The notes under the pieces are model-generated. The model saw only the letters and a list, made by a program, of their open reading frames with translations, searched no databases and was not told where the DNA came from. From assembly GCF_036688685.1 (NCBI RefSeq), contig NZ_JAQQPS010000026.1, positions 17,004 to 81,003 on the forward strand: DNA of 64,000 bases, read 5' to 3'. This document shows, in pieces, positions 44,088 through 52,637 of the stretch (position 1 is its first letter; every line of letters starts with the position of its first letter). The translations under genes were made by a program, and so were the position numbers. Origin of the DNA: JALYUM01 sp036688685. GTDB lineage: Bacteria; Pseudomonadota; Gammaproteobacteria; Burkholderiales; Burkholderiaceae_D.

Positions 44088-44414
44088 TCAGATATTGCTG
44101 TCGATAAACGACGTCAGCTGGCCCTTGGCCATCGCGCCGACCTTCTGGGCATGCGCCACGCCGTTTTTAAACAGGATCAGGGTCGGGATGCCGCGGATGC
44201 CGAACTTGGCTGGTACGGCCGTGTTCGCATCGACGTCCAGCTTGACGATGGAGATCTTGCCTTCGTAGGCGGCAGCTACTTCCTCGAGAATCGGAGCGAT
44301 CGATTTGCAAGGACCGCACCATTCGGCCCAGAAGTCGACCAATACTGGGAGACTGGACTTGAGGACGTCGGTTTCGAAGGATGCGTCGGTGATGTGTTTG
44401 ATATTTTCGCTCAT
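44088..44414 (-). CDS. trxA: Thioredoxin 1
   Basis: Thioredoxin of 108 aa with the active site FWAEWCGPCKSI and the cis-proline loop RGIPTLILFKNG. It reduces protein disulfides in the cytoplasm. ATG 44414 gives MSENIKHITDASF; the in-frame sequence upstream is not thioredoxin. AGAGG lies close upstream. The 267 bp to the HutC-type gene show no further gene. Confidence 0.97.
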   Translation of the reverse strand: MSENIKHITDASFETDVLKSSLPVLVDFWAEWCGPCKSIAPILEEVAAAYEGKISIVKLDVDANTAVPAKFGIRGIPTLILFKNGVAHAQKVGAMAKGQLTSFIDSNI

Positions 44415-44681
44415 ATTTTCCTCAGTCAGAGGTAAGGACTTTTGTTGATCACGCCTGGGATGATGCCGCTCTTGTCTGGCATCGTCGGCCGGCTTCGTAT
44501 TGATAAAACTGCCTGCAGCTTCCACATTGGGCCGCATTGCACGAATTTCAATAAGAGGAAGGGGGCAAGAGAACGCCAGGGCGGGGATTTCGCCGAAATA
44601 ATACCCTATTTTTTTGTAATGTGGCGGCGGTGTGTATCAATTCTCAACACGGAACCGGAAGGATGCCGGAATGCGGCGCAA

Positions 44682-45434
44682 TTATCCGACAGTTCCGGTG
44701 AATTGCGACAGCGCACCCGGATGCCACATCGTCACCACCGACGCCACCAGCTCCTGCGACGTGGTGCGGCGCCGCAGCACGAGGCAGCAGGCGCCGGCCT
44801 CGATGGTCAGCATGCTGGCAATGTCCGGCGGCGCCGGCAAGGCTTCGATGCTGTAGGTGGCGCCCTGCAGCGGCGCGGCCGCCATCAGGTGTTCGTTCGG
44901 CGTGATCGCCTGGAAATTTTGCGCCAGGTAGGCCGGGGCACAGGCCGGGTTGACCCAGCGGTCTTCCACCTGCAGCGCGACCTCGTCTTCGAAGTGGACA
45001 ATGACGGAATGGAACAGCATGGCACCGCCGGGCAGGCCGAACTGGGCGGCCAGCAGGGGCGTTGCAGGGGTCGGCGCCAGCAGGCGCACGCTGCTGCGGT
45101 GCACGCGCCCGCGGGCCCGGATTTCATCGGCAATATTGCGGATTTCGACCAGCGTTGCCTGGTATTTTTGCGGCGCCACGAAGGTGCCGGCACCCTGGCG
45201 GCGGGTCAGCACATTTTCTGCGGTCAATTCCCGCACGGCACGGTTGACGGTCATGCGCGAAACGCCGAACTGGCGCACCAGGGCCTGCTCGGAGGGCACC
45301 AATTCTCCGGCTTTCCAGCGCCCGGCGGCAATTTCGCCGCTCAGGTAATCCTTGATGCGCTGAAAGATCGGAACGGTCACCGGGACATCCTCTTGCGCAA
45401 TCTGCTGCTCCACTTTACTCTCCGCCGACGGCAC
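44682..45434 (-). CDS. HutC-type GntR/UTRA transcriptional regulator
   Basis: A 250-aa repressor. The N-terminal winged helix-turn-helix is PSEQALVRQFGVSRMTVNRA with RRQGAGTFVA as the wing; the UTRA ligand domain (about 95-245) includes LFHSVIVHFEDEVALQVEDRWV and NEHLMAA, as in histidine-utilisation repressors that sense urocanate. No hut catabolic gene is in the window. The annotated start is GTG; another in-frame GTG is 21 bases inside. It is divergent from ada. Confidence 0.82.
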   Translation of the reverse strand: MPSAESKVEQQIAQEDVPVTVPIFQRIKDYLSGEIAAGRWKAGELVPSEQALVRQFGVSRMTVNRAVRELTAENVLTRRQGAGTFVAPQKYQATLVEIRNIADEIRARGRVHRSSVRLLAPTPATPLLAAQFGLPGGAMLFHSVIVHFEDEVALQVEDRWVNPACAPAYLAQNFQAITPNEHLMAAAPLQGATYSIEALPAPPDIASMLTIEAGACCLVLRRRTTSQELVASVVTMWHPGALSQFTGTVG

Positions 45435-45460
45435 CGAAGGCCCGATTCTAGCACTGTCAT

Positions 45461-45496
45461 TTTGAAAGCAAATTTGAAAGCAAATTTGAAAGCAAG
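45461..45496. repeat. 12-bp tandem repeat, three copies
   Basis: Three successive copies of TTTGAAAGCAAA (last base of the third copy is G) lie between the divergent HutC-type and ada genes, in the shared promoter region. They may be a regulator's binding array or a slippage product. Confidence 0.7.
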
Positions 45497-45559
45497 AGCC
45501 GGGATGCAGCCGCTGGCGGCCCGGCGCACGATGCAGACTTCATCGAAATGGAGGCAATC

Positions 45560-46615
45560 ATGACCGATCTGCATACCGATGCCGTCCGCTGGGACGCCGT
45601 GCAGCGCCGCGACAGCGCCTTCGACGGCGTCTTCTATTACTCGGTGCGCACCACCGGCGTGTTTTGCCGGCCGTCGTGCGCGGCCCGCACGGCATTGCGC
45701 CGCAACGTGGCGTTTCACGCCAGTTGCACGGATGCAGAAGCGGCCGGTTTTCGCCCCTGCCTGCGCTGCCGCCCCGACCTGCCGCCGCTGGCCGAGCGCC
45801 AGGCCGCAGCCGTCGCCAAAGCCTGCGCACTGATCGATGCCAGTGCGCAAGCGCTCGACCTGGACACGCTGGCCGCTGCCTGCGGCATGAGCAAATTTCA
45901 CTTCCACCGCATCTTCAAGGCGCACACCGGCATCACGCCGAAAGCGTATGCGGCAGCCCGGCGCGCGGCGCGTGTCACCGAACAACTGGATAACGGCACC
46001 TCCGTCACCGACGCCATCTATGCCGCCGGGTTCAATTCCAGCGGCCGCTTTTATGCCAGTGCCGATGGCCGCCTGGGCATGACGCCCACGCGCTACCGCC
46101 AGGGCGGCAATGGCGAAACCATCCGCTTTGCCATCGGCGCCTGTTCGCTCGGCGCGATCCTGGTGGCGGCGACCGGCAAGGGCATCTGCGCAATCCTGAT
46201 CGGCGACGATCCCGACGTGCTGGCGCGCGACCTGCAGGACCGCTTTCCACACGCGCTGCTGGAAGGCGCCGACGCCGCTTTCGACCGCACCGTGGCGCTT
46301 GTCGTCGGCTTCGTCGAAGCGCCGCGGATCGGCCTGACACTGCCGCTCGATGTGCGCGGCACCGCGTTCCAGCAGAGAGTGTGGGAAGCGTTGCGCGCCA
46401 TTCCTGCCGGCGTGACGGTCAGTTACGCCGAACTGGCCGCGCGCGTGGGCGTGCCCACCGGCGCGCGCGCAGTCGCCGGTGCGTGTGCGGCCAACCCGGT
46501 GGCGGTGGCGATTCCCTGTCACCGGGTGGTGCGCAACGATGGCGCACTGTCCGGCTACCGCTGGGGCGTCGAACGCAAGCGTATCCTCCTCGATCGAGAG
46601 TCAGCGATTGATTAA
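45560..46615 (+). CDS. ada: Ada: methylphosphotriester/O6-methylguanine-DNA methyltransferase and regulator
   Basis: A 351-aa Ada. The N-terminal metal domain has GVFCRPSCAAR and FRPCLRCRPD (four zinc cysteines including the phosphotriester acceptor); the AraC-like part has CGMSKFHFHRIFKAHTGITP; the C-terminal transferase has the acceptor Cys in NPVAVAIPCHRVVR. It repairs alkylated DNA and activates its own regulon. ATG 45560 has GGAGG five bases upstream; an ATG 12 bases earlier is in frame but overlaps that site. Confidence 0.95.
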   Translation: MTDLHTDAVRWDAVQRRDSAFDGVFYYSVRTTGVFCRPSCAARTALRRNVAFHASCTDAEAAGFRPCLRCRPDLPPLAERQAAAVAKACALIDASAQALDLDTLAAACGMSKFHFHRIFKAHTGITPKAYAAARRAARVTEQLDNGTSVTDAIYAAGFNSSGRFYASADGRLGMTPTRYRQGGNGETIRFAIGACSLGAILVAATGKGICAILIGDDPDVLARDLQDRFPHALLEGADAAFDRTVALVVGFVEAPRIGLTLPLDVRGTAFQQRVWEALRAIPAGVTVSYAELAARVGVPTGARAVAGACAANPVAVAIPCHRVVRNDGALSGYRWGVERKRILLDRESAID

Positions 46616-46674
46616 TTGATAAAAGTCGTTACACTCGTTGGCTCCAGTAACTGATCCATTTCGGAGAGCCCCCG

Positions 46675-48327
46675 ATGCGCCGCATTTCCCTGCTAGTCCT
46701 CGCTTTGACGGGCACGCTTGCCCACGCCGACACCGTCCTCGACAACGCCAACGGCTACACCCTCACCAGCGCCGGCAAGCTGCAGCGCTTCGTGTCGATG
46801 GCCTTCGACGACAAGGGCCGCATCCTGGCCGTCGGCAATGCCAGGGAGGTGAACGCGAAAGCGCCAGCAGCGCGCCACATCGACGTGCGGGGTAAAACCG
46901 TGCTGCCGGGCCTGATCGACGCGCACGGCCACGTGTTTGGCCTGGGCGACGTGCTCACCCAGCTCGACATGGCCAATATTCCGACCCTGGCCGAGGCCTT
47001 GAGCGCCGTGGCAACCTATGCCAACGCGCACCCGGGTCAGACCTGGCTGCGCGGCTTCGGCTGGAACCAGGAAATCTGGAAACTGGGCCGCTTCCCGACC
47101 GCGCAGGAACTCGACGGCGCGGTGGCGGACCGCGCGGTCTGGCTGGAGCGCGTCGATGGCCACGCCGGCTGGGCGAATAACAAGGCGCTGGCGGCGGCCG
47201 GCATCACCAACAGCACGCCCGACCCGGTCGGCGGCAAGATCATCCGTGACAAGGATGGCGTGGCCACCGGCGTGCTGGTCGACGCGGCCAAGGCGCTGGT
47301 CGAAAAAGTGTTGCCGCAGCAGGGCGAGGCCGAATCGCGCCTGGTGCTCGATGCGGCGCTGGCCAGGCTGGCGTCCGTCGGTTTGACCACCGTGCATGAC
47401 GCCGGCGTCACGGTGGCCAACGACCGCCTGTACCGCGCTTACGCCGACCAAGGCAAACTGACGGCGCGCGTCTACGCCATGATCGGCGGTACCGATGCCG
47501 ACTTCGACCAGCTCTCGAAAAATGGTCCGTTAAAAGATTACGCCAGCGGCATGTACGCACTGCGCGCCGTGAAACTGTATTCGGACGGCGCGCTGGGCAG
47601 CCGCGGCGCCGCGCTGATCGAGCCGTACAGCGACGAGCCGAAATCGCACGGTTTGCTGTTCCACACCATGCCCGAGATGGACGCGATGATCAAAAAGGCG
47701 ATGGCGGCCGGCTACCAGGTCAACGTGCACGCCATCGGCGACGCCGGCAACCGCCAGATCCTCGACATCTACGCGCGCGAAGTCGGCGCCACCAGGAGCA
47801 GCGCGCAGCGCCACCGCATCGAGCACGCGCAGGTGGTAAAACTGGCCGATATCCCGCGCTTCAAAGCGATCGGCATCATCCCGTCGATGCAGCCGACCCA
47901 CGCGACGTCCGACAAGAACATGGCCGAGCAGCGCCTCGGTGCCGAGCGCATCAAGGGCGCCTACGCCTGGCGCACCTTCCTGAAACAGGGTTCGCGCATT
48001 GCCTGCGGGTCGGATTTCCCGGTCGAGTCAGCGAACCCGTTCTTCGGCATCCATGCCGCCGTCACGCGCCAGGATGCGACCAACCTGCCGGCCGGCGGCT
48101 GGTATCCCGACCAGGCCATGACGCTCACCGAAGCGCTGCGCTGCTTCACGCTCGATGCCGCGTATGCCGGTCACCAGGAAAAATCGATTGGCTCGCTGGA
48201 AGCGGGCAAGCAGGCCGATTTCATCGTCATCGACCAGGATTTGTTCACCATGCCGAAACAGGACATTCACAAGGTCGGCGTGCTGCAGACCTGGGTGGCG
48301 GGGCGCCAGGTTTACCTGAGAAAATGA
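46675..48327 (+). CDS. Secreted amidohydrolase (YtcJ/DUF-type)
   Basis: A 550-aa metal-dependent hydrolase with a signal peptide (about 1-19, ending LAHA). Metal motifs are LPGLIDAHGHVFGLG, the carboxylate-bearing strand, NVHAIGDAGNRQILD and RIEHAQVV; the C-terminal HPxx-like DFPVESANPFFGIHAAVTRQ closes the barrel. The YtcJ family acts on amides or carbamates; the substrate is unknown. Its stop overlaps the start of the next gene. Confidence 0.85.
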   Translation: MRRISLLVLALTGTLAHADTVLDNANGYTLTSAGKLQRFVSMAFDDKGRILAVGNAREVNAKAPAARHIDVRGKTVLPGLIDAHGHVFGLGDVLTQLDMANIPTLAEALSAVATYANAHPGQTWLRGFGWNQEIWKLGRFPTAQELDGAVADRAVWLERVDGHAGWANNKALAAAGITNSTPDPVGGKIIRDKDGVATGVLVDAAKALVEKVLPQQGEAESRLVLDAALARLASVGLTTVHDAGVTVANDRLYRAYADQGKLTARVYAMIGGTDADFDQLSKNGPLKDYASGMYALRAVKLYSDGALGSRGAALIEPYSDEPKSHGLLFHTMPEMDAMIKKAMAAGYQVNVHAIGDAGNRQILDIYAREVGATRSSAQRHRIEHAQVVKLADIPRFKAIGIIPSMQPTHATSDKNMAEQRLGAERIKGAYAWRTFLKQGSRIACGSDFPVESANPFFGIHAAVTRQDATNLPAGGWYPDQAMTLTEALRCFTLDAAYAGHQEKSIGSLEAGKQADFIVIDQDLFTMPKQDIHKVGVLQTWVAGRQVYLRK

Positions 48328-48944
48328 TGACGATACGCCGCCTTCTCATCGCCATGCTTGGCGTCACGATGCACTTGTCCAGCGCGCACGCCGGCACCGG
48401 TTACCACGGTTTTTCGATCGACCAGTCGGCGCGGCAGCTGGCGCCTGATGTTATGGCGTCGCTCAATGCGCAGCTCGACATCGTCGAAGCGGTCGGCTTG
48501 CCGCCAGCCGTGCTCGCTGCGCTGAAAGCCACGCCGATCATTGTCGATCCGGATTTGCGCGGCAATCCCGGCATTTTTGCCGTGCGTGGCGGCGCTGGCG
48601 CGGTGTATGTCCAGCCGATCGTCTTCGCGGCCCACAAGCCGATTTTGCTGCATGAACTGCTGCATGCCTATCACTTCGGCACGCTTGGTTTAAACCGTCC
48701 GGAAATCGTGCAGACGTTCCAGCGCACGCGCGACGGCAACCGCTTTCCGGCGCAGTTCAAGTCCTCGCACTTTCTCGAAAACGGCAAGGAGTTTTTTGCC
48801 GTGACCAGCACGCTGTATTTGTTTGGCGATATCCAGCAGCCGCCGTTCAGCTGCAATGCATTGGCCAAGCTCGATCCAGACTACCTGGACTTCCTTGCGG
48901 CGCAGTTTGGCGCGCATACCTGCCACGCAGGGGTGGCAAATTAG
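48324..48944 (+). CDS. Secreted HExxH putative metallopeptidase
   Basis: A 206-aa protein with a signal peptide (about 1-23, ending AHA). The zinc motif is LLHELLHAYH (His110, Glu111, His114), and Glu155 in ENGKEFFAVTSTLYLFG is placed as a third ligand, the gluzincin order. It starts within the amidohydrolase stop (ATGA), so the two are cotranscribed. No close family is recognised; peptidase activity is inferred from the motif. Confidence 0.65.
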   Translation: MMTIRRLLIAMLGVTMHLSSAHAGTGYHGFSIDQSARQLAPDVMASLNAQLDIVEAVGLPPAVLAALKATPIIVDPDLRGNPGIFAVRGGAGAVYVQPIVFAAHKPILLHELLHAYHFGTLGLNRPEIVQTFQRTRDGNRFPAQFKSSHFLENGKEFFAVTSTLYLFGDIQQPPFSCNALAKLDPDYLDFLAAQFGAHTCHAGVAN

Positions 48945-48948
48945 CAAT

Positions 48949-49008
48949 ATGCCGTATTAACATTTCTATTCGTCCGACGACAGCGAGGGCGCACTTCGAT
49001 GTCGGCTC
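48949..49008 (+). pseudogene. Relic of the chemoreceptor leader and gene
   Basis: Bases 48949-48975 match the chemoreceptor's upstream region 54006-54032 at 25 of 27 positions. Directly after, 48978-48995 (CGACAGCGAGGGCGCACT) are identical to 54307-54324 inside that gene. The relic thus joins leader and coding sequence with about 275 bases deleted, then decays. It carries no usable frame. Confidence 0.55.
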
Positions 49009-49074
49009 AAAGGCGCAGTGAGCGCCGCTCCGGATGATGCCGACACGCACTTGGACGGGCGCTGGCGACTCGCG

Positions 49075-49485
49075 CTAGATTGCCAACAGGCGGGTAGTGC
49101 TGAAACCGGTTTCCGCGCCCCATTGCGCGCTGGCGCGCGCCAGGAGGATCGCTTCACCGTCGGCAAGCCAGCCGTCCGCGTCCGCGATTTTCCACATTGC
49201 CCGCAAGAGCTGGCGCCTCAAATCGGGGGCATCGATTTCCTGGAGCAGCTGGTCGATCAAGTCAGGGTCGAGCTGGACCAGGCCATGGGTCGTGACTGTA
49301 AGCAAGTCATCGCACAGATCCTGGAGCAGCTGATGGAAAGTGAGCGGATCGAGCGACACATGGCCGAGGATCCGGCTATTCTCCATTGCGATCAATTCGC
49401 ACGGCGCGAGATTGCCATCGACCACCATCGTCAATGCCAGCAATCGGCCGGCGGCTTGCTTGCTATTCATTTGGTACGCGCGCAT
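49075..49485 (-). CDS. TerB-like protein
   Basis: A 136-aa all-helical protein. The helix pair SKQAAGRLLALTMVVDGNLAP and the later LRRQLLRAMWKIADADGWLADGEAIL, with acidic residues in the turns, resemble the tellurite-resistance TerB fold. GGGAG precedes ATG 49485; an upstream in-frame TTG is rejected. A TerC-family gene lies just upstream on the same strand, which supports a link with the Ter group, although the rest of a ter operon is absent. Confidence 0.65.
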   Translation of the reverse strand: MRAYQMNSKQAAGRLLALTMVVDGNLAPCELIAMENSRILGHVSLDPLTFHQLLQDLCDDLLTVTTHGLVQLDPDLIDQLLQEIDAPDLRRQLLRAMWKIADADGWLADGEAILLARASAQWGAETGFSTTRLLAI

Positions 49486-49629
49486 CACTACTCCCAATAA
49501 AAAAATTTACCTCGCCCGCAATCAGGGCGGCGGTTCTGTCAAAAATTAAATCAGTTCGGCGGCCGCAATCTGTGCTCGCCGCTCAAGTTCGTTGGATGGT
49601 TGGGGGCTGGCTGCCCAGCCCCCCACCAT

Positions 49630-50595
49630 CTACTTCTCCGGCCTGGCGCGCGAGATCCACAGACTTGCCACGCAGCTCGCCGCGATCAGCACGAAGACAA
49701 CGAGCAGCGACGCTTGCACCGGCACGTGGTACCACGGCATGATCAGCATCTTCACGCCGATAAATACAAGCACCATCGCCAGGCCGTACTTGAGCAGCGG
49801 GAAGCGGTCGGCCACGTCCACCAGCAGGAAGTACAGGGCCCGCAAACCCAGGATGGCGAACATGTTCGAGGTGAAGACGATGAACGGATCGGTCGTGATC
49901 GCGAAGATCGCCGGGATCGAATCGACTGCAAATATCAGGTCGGTCACTTCGATCAGGATCAGCACCAGGAACAGCGGCGTTACGTAATGCAAGCCATCCT
50001 TCTTCACGAAGAACTTCTCGGCATGGTCGCCCTCGGCCACCCGCAGGTGGCGGCGCGCGAAACGCAGCACGGGATTGTTGGCCACATCCGGTTCCTGGTC
50101 GGCCGCCACCAACATGCGGAACCCGGTGAACAGGAGGAACGCGCCAAACAGGTACAGCACCCAGCTAAATTCGCTCACCACCCACGCACCGGCACTGATC
50201 ATGATGGCGCGCATGACGATTGCGCCTAGCACGCCGTAAATGAGCACCCGCCGCTGGTACTGCTGGGGCACCTGGAATGCCGTGAAAATGAGCAGGAAGA
50301 CGAATACGTTGTCGACCGACAGGCTCTTTTCAATCAGGTAGCCGGACAGGAACTCGATCGACTTCTGGCTGGCGATGTCGGCTCCCACGGTGCCGTTCAG
50401 GTGCCACCACAGGCCGGCGCAAAACAGCAGCGCCAGGCTCACCCAGACGACGGACCAGGTGGCCGCTTCCTTGATGCTGACCTTGTGCGCCTTGTTACCA
50501 CCAAAGACGAACAAGTCCAGGGCCAGCATCACCAGCACAAAGCCGACAAAGCCGGCCCACATCGGCGCGCTGGCAATCGATTCCAGGCCGTTCAT
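49630..50595 (-). CDS. TerC-family membrane protein (Alx-like)
   Basis: A 321-aa integral membrane protein with about eight segments. The family signatures are EKSLSVDNVFVFLLIF and LIEVTDLIFAVDSIPAIFAITTDPFIVFTSNMFAILGLR, whose acidic residues probably bind metal; members include the manganese exporter Alx. Its start overlaps the HPF-type gene stop by four bases. No manganese riboswitch is seen, because the upstream gene leaves no leader. Confidence 0.9.
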   Translation of the reverse strand: MNGLESIASAPMWAGFVGFVLVMLALDLFVFGGNKAHKVSIKEAATWSVVWVSLALLFCAGLWWHLNGTVGADIASQKSIEFLSGYLIEKSLSVDNVFVFLLIFTAFQVPQQYQRRVLIYGVLGAIVMRAIMISAGAWVVSEFSWVLYLFGAFLLFTGFRMLVAADQEPDVANNPVLRFARRHLRVAEGDHAEKFFVKKDGLHYVTPLFLVLILIEVTDLIFAVDSIPAIFAITTDPFIVFTSNMFAILGLRALYFLLVDVADRFPLLKYGLAMVLVFIGVKMLIMPWYHVPVQASLLVVFVLIAASCVASLWISRARPEK

Positions 50596-50978
50596 CGGAT
50601 ACTCCCGGCGGCGTTCGCCTCAGGTCCGTGCGACAGCTCGCTCAGCTCCACTGGCGCCGGACGCTGGTGGGAAAAGTCGCGCCTGCGCTGGATCTGGCGC
50701 ACGATGGTGCGGCCGGCGCGGTCGGCAGCGCGGTTGATGGCCACGTACAGATCGGCCTCCACATCCTCGATGATCACTTCGCGTCCGCCGCCCAGCAGCA
50801 CATGGATGCGGCAGCGCTTGTCCACGCCGCCGCGCGGGCCATTGATGTCGGACAGGGAGATGTCGAGCTGGCGCATGTGCTCACTTGCCCAGCCGAGCGC
50901 TGTGGCCACGCGCAGCTCGGTGTGGGTGCGTAGCGCCTGGGACAGCTGGAAACCGTGGGCCTGGATGGTAGGACGCAT
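50592..50978 (-). CDS. HPF/RaiA-family ribosome-associated protein
   Basis: A 128-aa protein. The beta-alpha-beta segment RPTIQAHGFQLSQALRTHTE and CRIHVLLGGGREVIIEDVEADLYVAINRAADRAGRTIVRQI are typical of the short ribosome hibernation factors. ATG 50978 has AGGAG upstream. It is cotranscribed with terC. Its chemistry (binding at the 30S decoding site) is known for the family; use here under stress is inferred. Confidence 0.82.
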   Translation of the reverse strand: MRPTIQAHGFQLSQALRTHTELRVATALGWASEHMRQLDISLSDINGPRGGVDKRCRIHVLLGGGREVIIEDVEADLYVAINRAADRAGRTIVRQIQRRRDFSHQRPAPVELSELSHGPEANAAGSIR

Positions 50979-51224
50979 GATGTTCTCCTGGTTGGTTGAT
51001 CGCTTCACTATACGTTTGGCCCATGCCATGTACAAATCGAATATTCCGTATTGAATACTCGAAAAAATCGAATGGTTGACTTGCACAATGCTGCGCTCCA
51101 TTCGACAACCTGGAAGGAGAAACGGCCCTTCGAAAAGCTGTATAAATTGCTCGACAGGCGACAACGAGCTTGCAAGATTCCGACTATAGTTCGACTCCGA
51201 TTCGTTTTTTTCGATGAGATAACC

Positions 51225-52124
51225 ATGGCCGGCCTTAACTACAAACACTTGCGCTACTTTTGGATGGTGGCCAAGACTGGCAGCATTGCCAGTGCGGCTG
51301 CCAAGTTGCACCTGACGCCGCAATCGATCTCCGGACAGCTCACCGAATTTGCCGAGGTGCTGGGGGTCGAGCTGTTCCGCCGCGTGGGGCGCAATCTGGA
51401 GGTGACGGAAACGGGCCGTCGTATCCTCAGTTACGCGGAAGAGATCTTCAGTGCCGGTGATGAACTGATGGATCTGGTCAAGGACAAGAGCCTGACCACT
51501 GCGATGCTGTTTCGCGTCGGCTGCGCCGATTCGGTGTCGAAAATGATTGCCTGCCGTCTGCTGGAGCCGGCAATGCAGCTGGGAGAACCGGTCAAGATGG
51601 TCTGCCGGGAAGGGCGCCTGGCTAGTCTGATCGCCGATCTGGCGATTCACAAGCTGGACTTGGTCATTGCGGACCGCTCGTTGCCCAGGCAGATGAGCGT
51701 GCGCGGCTACAGCCACCTGCTAGGTGAAAGCAGTTTGACGGCGTTTGCGGCGCCTGCATTGATCGAACAAATCGGCAGCAGCTTTCCCGCATGCCTGAAC
51801 GGCGCGCCCGTGCTGCTGCCGGGCGAAGATTTCGCCATTCACCAGCGCGTGTTGCACTGGATGGAAAAAAACAATGTGCACCCGCGCGTGGTCGGCGAAT
51901 TCGATGACAGTGCAATGATGAAAGCCTTTGGCCATGCCGGCGCAGGCGTGTTCTTTGCGCCGACCGTGATCGCCGCGCAGATCAGCGAACAGTATCGGGT
52001 GGCGGTGCTTGGCCATATCGACACGTTGGTGGAACAGGTGTATGCCATCACCACCGAGCGCAGGATCAGTCACCCGGCGGCTGTGGCAATCAGCGCGATG
52101 GCGCGGAAGCAGCTGTTTACTTGA
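51225..52124 (+). CDS. nhaR: NhaR-type LysR transcriptional regulator
   Basis: A 299-aa LysR-type protein. The helix-turn-helix region MAGLNYKHLRYFWMVAKTGS followed by AAAKLHLTPQSISGQL, and the effector part with FRVGCADSVSKMIACRLLEPA, match NhaR, which activates sodium/proton antiporter genes in response to sodium. ATG 51225 begins the conserved N-terminus. It is divergent from the HPF-type gene across 246 bp; the IS element begins at or just after its stop. Confidence 0.85.
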   Translation: MAGLNYKHLRYFWMVAKTGSIASAAAKLHLTPQSISGQLTEFAEVLGVELFRRVGRNLEVTETGRRILSYAEEIFSAGDELMDLVKDKSLTTAMLFRVGCADSVSKMIACRLLEPAMQLGEPVKMVCREGRLASLIADLAIHKLDLVIADRSLPRQMSVRGYSHLLGESSLTAFAAPALIEQIGSSFPACLNGAPVLLPGEDFAIHQRVLHWMEKNNVHPRVVGEFDDSAMMKAFGHAGAGVFFAPTVIAAQISEQYRVAVLGHIDTLVEQVYAITTERRISHPAAVAISAMARKQLFT

Positions 52125-52160
52125 GCAGGTGTGCGGCAAGCCCCGTCCTTAAGGGCGGGG

Positions 52161-52616
52161 TCAAGAGCGCGGACGGCACAGCCGTCCGGTTTTGCGCCTC
52201 GAGTGAGGCGTCTGCTGCTGCTCGTTGTACTGGCGGATAACTGCAATGGGCGCACCACCACAGCTGCCGGCGAAGCAGGACGGCGACCACAGCGCGCCGC
52301 CCCATAGCTTCTTGCGGATGCCCGGGTAGTTCTTCTTCCGAATCATCCGGCTGGACACGCCCTTCAAACTGTTAACAAGATTCGAGACGGAAACTTTTGG
52401 CGGATAGTTCACCAGCAAGTGAACGTGGTCATCCTCGCCGTCGAATTCCACCAGTTCCGCTTCAAAGTCCGCGCAGACGCTGGCTAACAATGGTCGCAAG
52501 TCGTCAAGAATCTCTTTTGTGAAGACTTCGCGGCGGTATTTTGTCACGAAGACCCAATGGACGTGCATTCGAAAAACGCAGTGTCTTCCGTGGCGAATGT
52601 CGTTGTCATTACTCAT
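52161..52616 (-). CDS. tnpA: IS200/IS605-type transposase TnpA
   Basis: A 151-aa Y1 HUH single-strand transposase. HVHWVFVTKYRREVF opens the family fold; the HUH motif is DDHVHLLVNYPP, and the catalytic Tyr is in VIRQYNEQQQ. A basic tail follows. It cuts and joins single-stranded ends at the subterminal hairpins. The frame looks intact, so the element might still be movable. Confidence 0.88.
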   Translation of the reverse strand: MSNDNDIRHGRHCVFRMHVHWVFVTKYRREVFTKEILDDLRPLLASVCADFEAELVEFDGEDDHVHLLVNYPPKVSVSNLVNSLKGVSSRMIRKKNYPGIRKKLWGGALWSPSCFAGSCGGAPIAVIRQYNEQQQTPHSRRKTGRLCRPRS

Positions 52617-52637
52617 AGTCCAAACTATGATTGAACG

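Noticed and set aside
44682..45434. Complete histidine utilisation locus
   Set aside because: Only the HutC-type regulator is present; no hutH, hutU, hutI or hutG is in the window.
50592..50640. Manganese (yybP-ykoY) riboswitch before the TerC-family gene
   Set aside because: The gene's start overlaps the upstream HPF-type gene, leaving no room for a leader RNA, and no suitable structure is seen.
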